This document shows positions 6,585-13,031 of a stretch of DNA of 16,284 nt, piece after piece (the stretch's first letter is position 1; each line of letters starts with the position of its first letter). The stretch comes from Verrucomicrobiota bacterium (GTDB taxonomy: Bacteria > Verrucomicrobiota > Verrucomicrobiia > Opitutales > Intestinicryptomonadaceae): the NCBI GenBank assembly GCA_003343565.1, contig QALA01000086.1, positions 1-16,284 on the forward strand, written 5' to 3'. Below the pieces are notes generated by a model. The model did no database searches and was not told where the DNA came from. It saw only the letters and a program-made list of their open reading frames with translations. A program made the position numbers and the translations under genes.

Positions 6585-7578
6585 CGCTCGGCAGCGGGCA
6601 AAATTGTTTAGCGCATTTTACGGGCAAGTTCGGCGGGAGGCGAACGCGCCGCGAACTTTTGCCTGTTGCGCGCGAGCCTCCGAAAGCCGCCTTGCTCGCA
6701 GCCGAACAGGGCGCGCGCCGAAATTGCGCAAGACATTTTTTAGAAGGAATATTTTTTGAAAAACTCCCGCGCGCAAAAACTGCGGAAGTTTGCGGAATAA
6801 CCGCAAGCGCAATCGCCCGAAAGATTCGGAAATATTTTAAAATTCCCGTCAGCTTAAAAAAACGTCCGCGCAAAATTTGTGCCGCGCAAAAATATTGCGC
6901 TGCGGTCAATCCGCACAAAGCGGCGGACAAATTGCCGCATTGCGCAACGCTCAAATTCCCGCCGAAAAACCGGCGCCTTTGCTCAAAATCCGACGCAAAA
7001 CGGCGTGTTGCGAAATTTAGTTTTGGAAAATGAAGTTAAATTTGAAGAACGTCCGTTTTCTATAAATTTACGAATGGGGAATATAGGCATAAGAGGCGTT
7101 TGGAAATGTTGCAAGGCGCTTACAATACCGGATTAAACTGCCGCCTATGGGTGTTGATATGCCGGACTTGCGGGTTATTTGCAGGGCGTTTTTTATGCCA
7201 ATTTCAAAATATGGCCGCGCGAATGAACGTCGCAAAACGTTTTTCGAATCTTATTTCATTTAGGACATCGGCGAAAAAATTTTTCAGACTCAAATCCGCG
7301 GCCTCAATCGGCTCCGACTCTTTAAAAAATCCCGTATTCCCCTTCCCAAACCCGTCTTTCAAACATCAACCGCAACAGTAGAAATTCTCCGAATCCCATA
7401 AAAATCGCTCTCCCGCGCTCCCCGCAATCCGGGCGCGAGTTTCATTACCTCTCCCGGCGAATTTTTCAACCGCCGAAGAAAATATTATCAAACGCCCGCG
7501 CGCCGCCGCATCTTTCGGCGCGACGCAACAGCTTGACGCCAAAACAAATTTTTAAGGCGCGCGGCTTTTTTATCCGCT
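6585..7578. other. Long non-coding stretch between convergent genes
   Basis: About 1 kb between fprA and the end of the minus-strand gene holds no supported gene. It contains the second dispersed repeat copy (about 7003-7345) and several small dyads. One at 6790-6806 has stem TTGCGG with CCGCAA around AATAA. Another at 7499-7522 has stem CGCGCCG with CGGCGCG and a 10-base loop; with no T run on either strand it is only a weak terminator candidate for the convergent genes. An open frame from 6659 to 7033 was considered and rejected. Confidence 0.55.
7003..7345 (+). repeat. Dispersed diverged repeat, copy 2
   Basis: This is the partner of 81-320, in the same orientation. The anchor blocks are TTTTGGAAAA (7021-7030), GTTGCAAGG (7109-7117), ATTAAACT (7132-7139) and the strong block at 7243-7297 containing AATCTTA, TTCATT, AGGAC, CGGCG, a run of A then T, and ACTCAAATCCG. 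Relative to copy 1 it has about 100 extra bases between 7140 and 7240. Similarity may extend weakly to TCTTTCAAAC at 7355-7364, which recurs at about 358-367. Edges are approximate. Confidence 0.5.
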
Positions 7579-8622
7579 TCAGATTTCGCGCTCCAATAGG
7601 GCGCGCAAATCCGGAACTTGGGCAAGTACTGAATTTTCGTCCTCCCGCGACGGCTTGTTTAAACCCGCTTTCAATCCGCCGCCGAGAAGCCTCAAAGCGC
7701 CCAAATTGTGCAGGGCAAGCGTGGGGGCTATGAACTTCAGGCGGGTGGGCTCGTCGAGAATGAAATTCAGCGGGCGTTTGAAATTCAACACGCGCTCCGC
7801 GGGAAAGCCTCCGCCAAATTCGTCCTCTACGCCCATGTTGGCCAAAATCGTCCGCGACCGGCAAATTTTTTCGGCCTCGACAATTCCCGCAAGCGCGTTT
7901 CGCACGCCGGTGGCTGACACTATGCACCACGCGCTTTCAGCCGCGCGCGCCACGGCGCGCAAGTCCTTCAAATCCGCGGCCGCGGCGCGGCGCGGGGAAG
8001 GCGCGCGGGAAAAGTCGTCTACTATCGTCAAATCCGCGCCAGCGTCCAGACAGGCCCTCGCAATCCCCCGCCCGACTTTTCCGAATCCGAACAGCAGAAT
8101 TTTTCTTCCGGAAAAGTCCCCGAATCCGAGTTTTTTCATTGCCCTGACGAATCCGTCGCCGGTGCCGAATGAGGTTTCGAGCTCTTTTACGCGGCTGTCG
8201 TCGGCCAGATAGACCGGCTTGCGGCATTGCGCGTAGCGCGCGGCTCCGGTTTTGGTGAGCTCCGCATATCCGAATTTTGCGTCCGTTTCAATCAGAGCCC
8301 CTCCGCAGTCCAAAACTATGTCGGCGCGCGGCGGAAGCGCGGAGGCCTCCGCCACGGAAACGCCGAATCGAATTAGCGACTCGACAGCCTCGGCCGAGTT
8401 GGGAACCGCCGGCGCAATTGCGACCGTCAGGCGCGCCCCGCCCGCAAGCATTGTGGCGTATTTGGGGAACGTGTTGTAAAATATGGGAGTCGCGTCAAAC
8501 ACTTCCAAACCCTTCAGCGGAACGTTTGCGCGCCAATCCTCAAACTGCACGAGCAAAGGGGCGAAATCGCGCGCGCCGTACCGCATGCGGGAAAATTCAA
8601 AAATGTCGTCGGCAGATGCCAT
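7579..8622 (-). CDS. S-adenosylhomocysteine-hydrolase-like NAD-binding protein
   Basis: A 347-residue protein related to adenosylhomocysteinase, which splits SAH into adenosine and homocysteine. Family marks are the N-terminal FPKYATMLAGGA region, LDCGGAL (104-110), ELTKTG (121-126), DDSRVKELETS with K146, and a Rossmann glycine motif GFGKVGRG (179-186) followed by VDD. Several signatures are altered. DDGGD has become DCGGA, EETTTG has become ELTKTG, the HMTVQT substrate loop is not recognisable, and the Asp/Asn after the catalytic Lys appear to be Thr/Ser. The C-terminal NAD-contact region is also unusual (ILANMGVEDEFG, ALHNLGALRLL). It is about 80-90 residues shorter than standard enzymes. 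I chose the ATG at 8622; an in-frame TTG at 8661 is possible, and neither has a good ribosome site. It diverges from hpt and add, which suits adenosine metabolism, but hydrolase activity is uncertain. Confidence 0.75.
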   Translation of the reverse strand: MASADDIFEFSRMRYGARDFAPLLVQFEDWRANVPLKGLEVFDATPIFYNTFPKYATMLAGGARLTVAIAPAVPNSAEAVESLIRFGVSVAEASALPPRADIVLDCGGALIETDAKFGYAELTKTGAARYAQCRKPVYLADDSRVKELETSFGTGDGFVRAMKKLGFGDFSGRKILLFGFGKVGRGIARACLDAGADLTIVDDFSRAPSPRRAAAADLKDLRAVARAAESAWCIVSATGVRNALAGIVEAEKICRSRTILANMGVEDEFGGGFPAERVLNFKRPLNFILDEPTRLKFIAPTLALHNLGALRLLGGGLKAGLNKPSREDENSVLAQVPDLRALLEREI

Positions 8623-8662
8623 GGCGTCCGAGATGTTCGCGCCCGCCGCCCGCGGTTTCAAT

Positions 8663-8682
8663 GCAAATTTTTTCCGATTTGC
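8663..8682. promoter_or_regulatory. Inverted repeat in the divergent promoter region
   Basis: GCAAAT (8663-8668) and ATTTGC (8677-8682) form a perfect dyad with an 8-base T/C-rich spacer between the divergent SAH-hydrolase-like and hpt genes. If the minus-strand gene starts at its ATG (8622) this is upstream of both genes. A TTGACG at 8703-8708 could be a -35 box for hpt, but the matching -10 would be only AAAAAT. An operator role is inferred from position. Confidence 0.3.
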
Positions 8683-8739
8683 AAAAAAATCCGCTCCCGC
8701 GCTTGACGCACGCTGCGGCGTTTGCAAAAATCCAAAACT

Positions 8740-9279
8740 ATGCGCGAATGCATATTGATAGAGCGGGAACGAATAGCAAAACGCGTCGCGGAACTGGGCG
8801 AAGAGATAACCCGCGCAATGGGCGCGGCCGGCATTGCCGACTTCGACTTCCTGTGGCTTGCCGAGGGGGCGTTTGTGTTCGCGGCGGACTTGGCGCGAAA
8901 AATAGACATGCCGATGAGAATAATGTCCCTGAAGGTCTCGTCCTACGGCGACGCGCTGGAGTCGGGCGGAAGCCCGGAGTATTCGCAGGATTTTTCCGTC
9001 CACGCCGGCAGGCACGTCCTACTGGTGGACGACGTGCTCGATTCGGGGCTCACCGCGCGCGCAATAATGGGCGAGATTGAAAAATCCGGCGCGAAAAGCG
9101 CGCGCCTATGCGTCCTTTTTGAAAAACTCTCAAGCGCGCGGACGCCGGGAATAGAGGCCGACTTTACGGGTTTCAAAATAGGGAAGGAATTTATATTCGG
9201 CTACGGGCTGGATTGCGCGCGCAAATTCAGGAATCTTCCGGACGTGCACAAAATAATATCGGAGGACGGCCGTGGTTAA
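8740..9279 (+). CDS. hpt: Hypoxanthine phosphoribosyltransferase
   Basis: A 179-residue cytoplasmic purine-salvage enzyme that joins hypoxanthine (or guanine) to PRPP to make IMP (GMP). The layout follows the family throughout: N-terminal ILIERERIAKRVAELGEEI (5-23), the LAEGAFVFAADL region (40-51), the flexible-loop SSYG (67-70), the PRPP-binding motif LLVDDVLDSGLT (94-105), and the C-terminal GFKIGKEFIFGYGLD (144-158) with RNLP (164-167), the purine-binding region typical of HPRT rather than adenine or xanthine transferases. Conservative changes are VDDVLDSG for the usual VEDIIDTG. Length is standard. The ATG at 8740 lacks a visible Shine-Dalgarno; an in-frame TTG at 8722 is less likely. The end overlaps the start of add by eight bases, implying translational coupling and a joint role in turning adenosine-derived hypoxanthine into IMP. 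Confidence 0.92.
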   Translation: MRECILIERERIAKRVAELGEEITRAMGAAGIADFDFLWLAEGAFVFAADLARKIDMPMRIMSLKVSSYGDALESGGSPEYSQDFSVHAGRHVLLVDDVLDSGLTARAIMGEIEKSGAKSARLCVLFEKLSSARTPGIEADFTGFKIGKEFIFGYGLDCARKFRNLPDVHKIISEDGRG

Positions 9280-10261
9280 TCCGCAACTGTCCGCTGCGCT
9301 TCGGGAAATTCCGAAAACGGAAACCCATCTGCACATCGAGGGCGCGCTGCCGTTCGGCTTGCTGAAGTCGCTCGGAAAAAATTTCCCCCGCCCGGATTCG
9401 TGGAATGCGAATTTCAGGTTCAAAAGTTTCGCGGAATTCGACAACTGCCTGCTGTCGATGGCGGGCGAATGGTACATCAGCCCCGAACGCTACCATCGCG
9501 CCGCGCGGGAGATTTTTTCGCGAATGCGCGACGAAAACGTCCGCTACGCCGAGGTAAGCTTCGCATCGGGAATGATTGAATTTTTGGGAATCCCCGGCGA
9601 CGAGATTGCCGAGGCGATCTCAAAATCCGCGCCCACCGGACTTGAAGTCCGCGTATTCATGGGCATTCACCGCAACGGCTGTCCGCCCAAAATGGAGCGA
9701 GTGTTTAGGGAATGCGCGAATTGGGAATACTTATGCGGCTTAGATCTGCACGGCGACGAAACGCTGCCGCTGGAGGATTGGACGGTCCGCCTGTGGCGCG
9801 ACGCCGCGCGGTCCGGACTGCGCGTAAAGGCGCACGCCGGCGAGCTGTGCGGCGCAGAAAGCGTCAGGCAAATAGTGGAGAAGCTCGGAGTGCGCCAAAT
9901 AGAGCACGGGGTGCGCGCGGCGGAGAATGCGGAAGTAGTAGAGTGGCTGGCGGAGCGCGGGGTGCGCTTCGACGTCTGCCCGACGAGCAACGTAAAGCTC
10001 GGCGTGTTTTCCGACTACCGCAGCCACCCAATGCGAGAGCTGCGGAATGCGCGCATCGCATGCACCCTAAGCTCCGACGACCCGCTTGTATTCAATTCCA
10101 CACTGGCCGGCGAATACGACATATTGCACGCGAAAATGGGATTTTCAGCCGGAGAATGTTTCGACGTCGCCGCGGACGGCTGGCGGTTCGCGGACGTTCC
10201 GCAGAATGCAAGAGACGAATTTTTGAGGGAAATCGAACGGGCGAGATCCGGCTTCGCCTGA
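9272..10261 (+). CDS. add: Adenosine deaminase family protein
   Basis: A 329-residue metal-dependent hydrolase that converts adenosine (or a related adenine compound) to inosine and ammonia. All zinc-site and catalytic marks are visible: HLH in ETHLHIEGAL (H19, H21), GLDLHGDE (156-163, usually GxDLAGxE), HAGE (H188, E191), EHG (H212), CPTSN (236-240) and SSDDP (D269, D270). Length is normal. The start is a GTG at 9272, supported by GGAGGA at 9261-9266 five bases upstream and by the eight-base overlap with hpt. With hpt it forms an adenosine-to-inosine/hypoxanthine-to-IMP route; a purine nucleoside phosphorylase for the middle step is not in the window. Relatives in this family deaminate adenine or aminodeoxyfutalosine, so the exact substrate is not certain. 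Confidence 0.9.
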   Translation: MVNPQLSAALREIPKTETHLHIEGALPFGLLKSLGKNFPRPDSWNANFRFKSFAEFDNCLLSMAGEWYISPERYHRAAREIFSRMRDENVRYAEVSFASGMIEFLGIPGDEIAEAISKSAPTGLEVRVFMGIHRNGCPPKMERVFRECANWEYLCGLDLHGDETLPLEDWTVRLWRDAARSGLRVKAHAGELCGAESVRQIVEKLGVRQIEHGVRAAENAEVVEWLAERGVRFDVCPTSNVKLGVFSDYRSHPMRELRNARIACTLSSDDPLVFNSTLAGEYDILHAKMGFSAGECFDVAADGWRFADVPQNARDEFLREIERARSGFA

Positions 10262-10279
10262 CGGAAACGCAAACGGACA

Positions 10280-10807
10280 ATGACAAAATCGGAAGTCGTA
10301 AAAATGCTGAAGTTGGAGCCTCTCGCCTGCGAGGGCGGGTGGTTCAGAAGGACGTACGAATCGAAAATCAAGCTCGACGCGCGGGCGTTGGGAAGCGGCT
10401 TTTCGCAGGCGGAGTACCGCGCGGCGTCGGCGATTTACTATTTGCTCGGCGCGGGGGAAAGTTCCGCAATGCACGCGCTCTCCGGCAGCGACGAAATCTG
10501 GCACTTTTGCTGCGCCGACTCCCCCGAAACGTCCGTGGAGCTGATAACGGTCAACCCCGATACGGGAGCCACGAAACTCACGAGGCTCGGCGCGAATTTG
10601 GAGGCCGGCGAGGTTCCGCAGTTCGCCGTCCCCGCCCGCTTCTGGATGGGCGCGAAACTCCGCGGCGGAGAGCGGGAGCAGGCGTGGGCGCTGTGCGCGA
10701 CTGCGGTCGTGCCCTCTTTTGAGTACGCGGACTTCATAAAGGGCGACCCGGCCGAAATCGCAGCCATGGCGCCGGAGTTTGCGGAATTTATAATGTCGCT
10801 GGGATAG
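10280..10807 (+). CDS. DUF985 cupin-fold protein
   Basis: A 175-residue soluble protein of the DUF985 (Cupin_5) family, whose biochemical role is not established. The family marks run in order: LKLEPLACEGGWFRRTY (10-26), AIYYLL (51-56), SAMHAL (62-67), SDEIWHF (70-76), LGANLEAGEVPQFAVP (103-118), FWMGAK and TAVVPSFEYADF (141-152). The His and Glu in the MHAL and DEIWHF stretches would face the barrel as in metal-binding cupins. The ATG lies 18 bases after add with only a weak ribosome site, so it is probably the last gene of the hpt-add transcript. A link to purine metabolism is suggested only by this position. The downstream sequence to 10910 holds no clear terminator. Confidence 0.88.
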   Translation: MTKSEVVKMLKLEPLACEGGWFRRTYESKIKLDARALGSGFSQAEYRAASAIYYLLGAGESSAMHALSGSDEIWHFCCADSPETSVELITVNPDTGATKLTRLGANLEAGEVPQFAVPARFWMGAKLRGGEREQAWALCATAVVPSFEYADFIKGDPAEIAAMAPEFAEFIMSLG

Positions 10808-10912
10808 CCGAAACCCTGTTCCCGCGCGGCGGCAGAGCGACGTGCGCGGGCAGAAATTATTTTGGCGCACGCCTTGCCGGCCGCCGAATTTTGTTGCGCC
10901 GACGAAGGGGCG

Positions 10913-10973
10913 AAATTAATTTAAATTTAAATTCAAATTTATCGAAACTCTTTGCGTGTTGCCGCATTAATAT
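10913..10973 (+). promoter_or_regulatory. A/T-rich promoter region with palindrome before the efflux operon
   Basis: A 30-base tract (10913-10942) is almost purely A/T, in contrast to its surroundings, and contains a perfect 16-bp palindrome, AATTTAAATTTAAATT, at 10918-10933. A TAATAT at 10968-10973 could be a -10 box, but no good -35 sits 16-18 bases upstream. The palindrome is a candidate operator or UP-like element for the macA operon. Confidence 0.4.
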
Positions 10974-10990
10974 ACAAGAGGAGGAAAATA

Positions 10991-12307
10991 GTGAAGAAAT
11001 TTCTAAAGAGGGGCATTGCAGCCCTCGTTCTCGCCGCTTTGTGCGGCGGGGGATATTTTTATTTCTTCGGCGACAGCGAGCCGACGGCGTCGTTCAAAAC
11101 GGCCGAGGTCCAAGTGCGCGACGTTGTAAGCACGATAGACGCGACTGGGACGCTCGAACCGGAGGACTTGGTCGACGTGGGCGCGCGGGTGTCCGGGGAA
11201 ATCGTCTCGTTCGGCAAGGACAAAAACGGCAAGGAGATAGACTACGGCTCCGAGATAACCGAAGGCAGCGTAATCGCCCTGATTGACGACGAAATACCGC
11301 AGTCGGATCTCCTCAGCGCAAAGGCGCAGCTCGATCTTGCAAAGGCGGGCCAGGAGTCCGCGAAGGCCAACCTGCTCGTGGCGCAGGAGAATCTGAAGCA
11401 GGCCGTCCGCAACTGGGAGAGGGCAAAGAGGCTCGGCGCGGGGGACGCGCTGTCGCAGTCGGCGTATGACGCATACCTGTCCGAATGGGAGAAGGCCACC
11501 GCCGAAATCAGCGTCGCAAAAGCTCAAATTCTGGCCGCGGACGCCGAATACGCGCAGGCGCAGGCCGGGCTGAAGGAAAAGCAGCGCAACTTGGAATACT
11601 GCGTCATAAGGGCGCCGGTCGACGGCGTCGTCATAGACCGCAAAGTGAACGTCGGGCAGACGGTGGTTTCAAACATGAGCGCAAGCAGCCTCTTTCTGAT
11701 AGCAAAGGACCTCAAGAAAATGGAGGTGTGGGCCTCCGTAAACGAGGCCGACATCGGCGGCATAAGGCCGGGGCAGGACGTGGTTTTCACTGTGGACGCC
11801 TTCCCCCGCGAGAAGTTTTACGGCAAGGTCGGCAAAATCCGCCTGAATGCGACGATGTCGCAAAACGTCGTCACGTACGTCGTCGAGGTGGTTACCGACA
11901 ATTCGAACGGGAGGCTGCTGCCGTACCTCTCGGCGAATTTGAGTTTTATCGTAGAGAAGGCCGAAAAGGTTTTTGCCGTTCCCAACGCGGCGCTTCGCTG
12001 GAAGCCGGAGGACTCCATGCTGGAAGCCGGAGCGCAGGCGGAGGCGCCGGAGGGAATGCGCGCGCTCTGGGTCCAGTCTGCGCCCGGAAAGGTCTCCCCG
12101 ATTTTCGTAAAGACCGGCGTCAGGGACGGAACGTTCACGCAGGTCATATCTCCGGACATCAGGGAGGGTTTGGAAATCGTCGTCGGCGTAAATACGGCGG
12201 CCGAAATTGCCGCGGCCTCAAGCAATCCGTTCATGCCCAAGATGCCGCAGCGAAGAAAGTCCAACTCCTCCGCAAAGACTTCCGCGACAAAGACCGCATC
12301 AAAATAA
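10991..12307 (+). CDS. macA: Periplasmic adaptor (MacA/HlyD-type membrane fusion protein)
   Basis: A 438-residue inner-membrane-anchored adaptor that bridges the ABC transporter and the outer-membrane channel. Residues 7-27 are a membrane anchor. They are followed by the first half of the lipoyl domain (about 58-102, with a charged loop at 75-90), a long alpha-helical hairpin rich in Ala/Glu/Lys/Gln (about 103-202), the second lipoyl half (RAPVDGVVIDRKVNVGQTV, 207-225), a beta-barrel domain (about 243-323) and a membrane-proximal domain. The C-terminus is a Ser/Lys/Thr-rich tail (about 420-438). The start is a GTG at 10991, preceded by GAGGAGG at 10978-10984 with six-base spacing; an earlier in-frame TTG at 10952 lies upstream of that site. 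It heads the operon: the ATPase starts 25 bases after its stop. Confidence 0.92.
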   Translation: MKKFLKRGIAALVLAALCGGGYFYFFGDSEPTASFKTAEVQVRDVVSTIDATGTLEPEDLVDVGARVSGEIVSFGKDKNGKEIDYGSEITEGSVIALIDDEIPQSDLLSAKAQLDLAKAGQESAKANLLVAQENLKQAVRNWERAKRLGAGDALSQSAYDAYLSEWEKATAEISVAKAQILAADAEYAQAQAGLKEKQRNLEYCVIRAPVDGVVIDRKVNVGQTVVSNMSASSLFLIAKDLKKMEVWASVNEADIGGIRPGQDVVFTVDAFPREKFYGKVGKIRLNATMSQNVVTYVVEVVTDNSNGRLLPYLSANLSFIVEKAEKVFAVPNAALRWKPEDSMLEAGAQAEAPEGMRALWVQSAPGKVSPIFVKTGVRDGTFTQVISPDIREGLEIVVGVNTAAEIAAASSNPFMPKMPQRRKSNSSAKTSATKTASK

Positions 12308-12332
12308 CCGCGCGCCGCAAAGTGGAGCTTCC

Positions 12333-13031
12333 ATGAGCCTGATAAGCCTCAAGAACATCTGCAAGACCTACGTGATGGGGGACATTCTGCTTCCCGTCCT
12401 CAAGGGAATAAGCATTGACGTCGAGCGGGGCGAAATGGTCGCCCTTACCGGCGCCTCAGGCTCCGGGAAGAGCACTTTGATGAACATACTGGGGTGCCTC
12501 GACAGGCCGACTTCGGGAGAATATTGGCTGGACGGCCGCGAAATATCGAAACTCGACAACGACGGCCGCGCCGACGTGCGCAACCAGAAGATAGGATTCG
12601 TCTTTCAGAACTTCAACCTGCTCGCCCGCACGACCGCCCTCGAAAACGTGATAATGCCGTTGAGCTACACGGCCTCGCACCTGTCGGAAAAGCGCATGCT
12701 GGAAATGGGGCGCGAGATGCTCGAACGCGTGGGACTGGGCGACAGAATGGACCACGAGCCCTCGCGCCTCTCCGGGGGCCAGCAGCAGCGCGTCGCCATA
12801 GCCCGCGCGCTCGTGAACAGCCCGAAGATTCTGTTTGCCGACGAGCCCACCGGCAATCTCGACACCAAGATGAGCGACGAAATCCTGCGCATATTTCTCG
12901 AAATAAACGAGAGGGAGGGAGTGACCATAATTTTGGTGACGCACGAAATGGACGTGGCAAGCCGCGCCAAGCGCATAATAAAAATCAAGGACGGCGAAAT
13001 ATCTTCGGACGAAACCGTGTCGAAACCATGA
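12333..13031 (+). CDS. ABC transporter ATPase of MacB/LolD type
   Basis: A 232-residue cytoplasmic ATPase that powers the efflux or mechanotransmission pump. Visible motifs are Walker A GASGSGKST (40-48), Q-loop Q92 in FVFQNFNLL, ABC signature LSGGQQQR (146-153), Walker B ILFAD with catalytic E171 (166-171), D-loop in GNLD and switch H204 in VTHEMD. The sequence is typical of the LolD/MacB/FtsE class. In Escherichia coli MacB this domain is fused to the permease; here it is a separate gene. The ATG at 12333 has GGAG at 12324-12327. The stop overlaps the permease start by four bases (ATGA), a sign of translational coupling. Confidence 0.94.
   Translation: MSLISLKNICKTYVMGDILLPVLKGISIDVERGEMVALTGASGSGKSTLMNILGCLDRPTSGEYWLDGREISKLDNDGRADVRNQKIGFVFQNFNLLARTTALENVIMPLSYTASHLSEKRMLEMGREMLERVGLGDRMDHEPSRLSGGQQQRVAIARALVNSPKILFADEPTGNLDTKMSDEILRIFLEINEREGVTIILVTHEMDVASRAKRIIKIKDGEISSDETVSKP

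Noticed and set aside
6756..6800. Tiny TTG frame of about 14 codons with AGAAGGA just upstream.
   Set aside because: Too short to judge, not followed by a gene it could lead, and such purine runs are common in this non-coding stretch.
6659..7033. Open frame of 124 residues with a stretch resembling a helix-turn-helix (AEVCGITASAIARKIRKYF).
   Set aside because: No ribosome binding site near its start, no family resemblance outside about 25 residues, a Lys/Arg/Ala-rich remainder and overlap with the dispersed repeat; the motif is probably chance.
8622..9015. N-terminal extension of the SAH-hydrolase-like frame on the minus strand.
   Set aside because: The added 131 residues lie antisense to hpt, have no family similarity and would overlap the divergent promoter region.
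12494..13027. Extension of the permease frame upstream of 13028.
   Set aside because: It is the shadow of the ABC ATPase in another frame; the ATG at 13028 overlaps the ATPase stop as expected and gives the normal family N-terminus.
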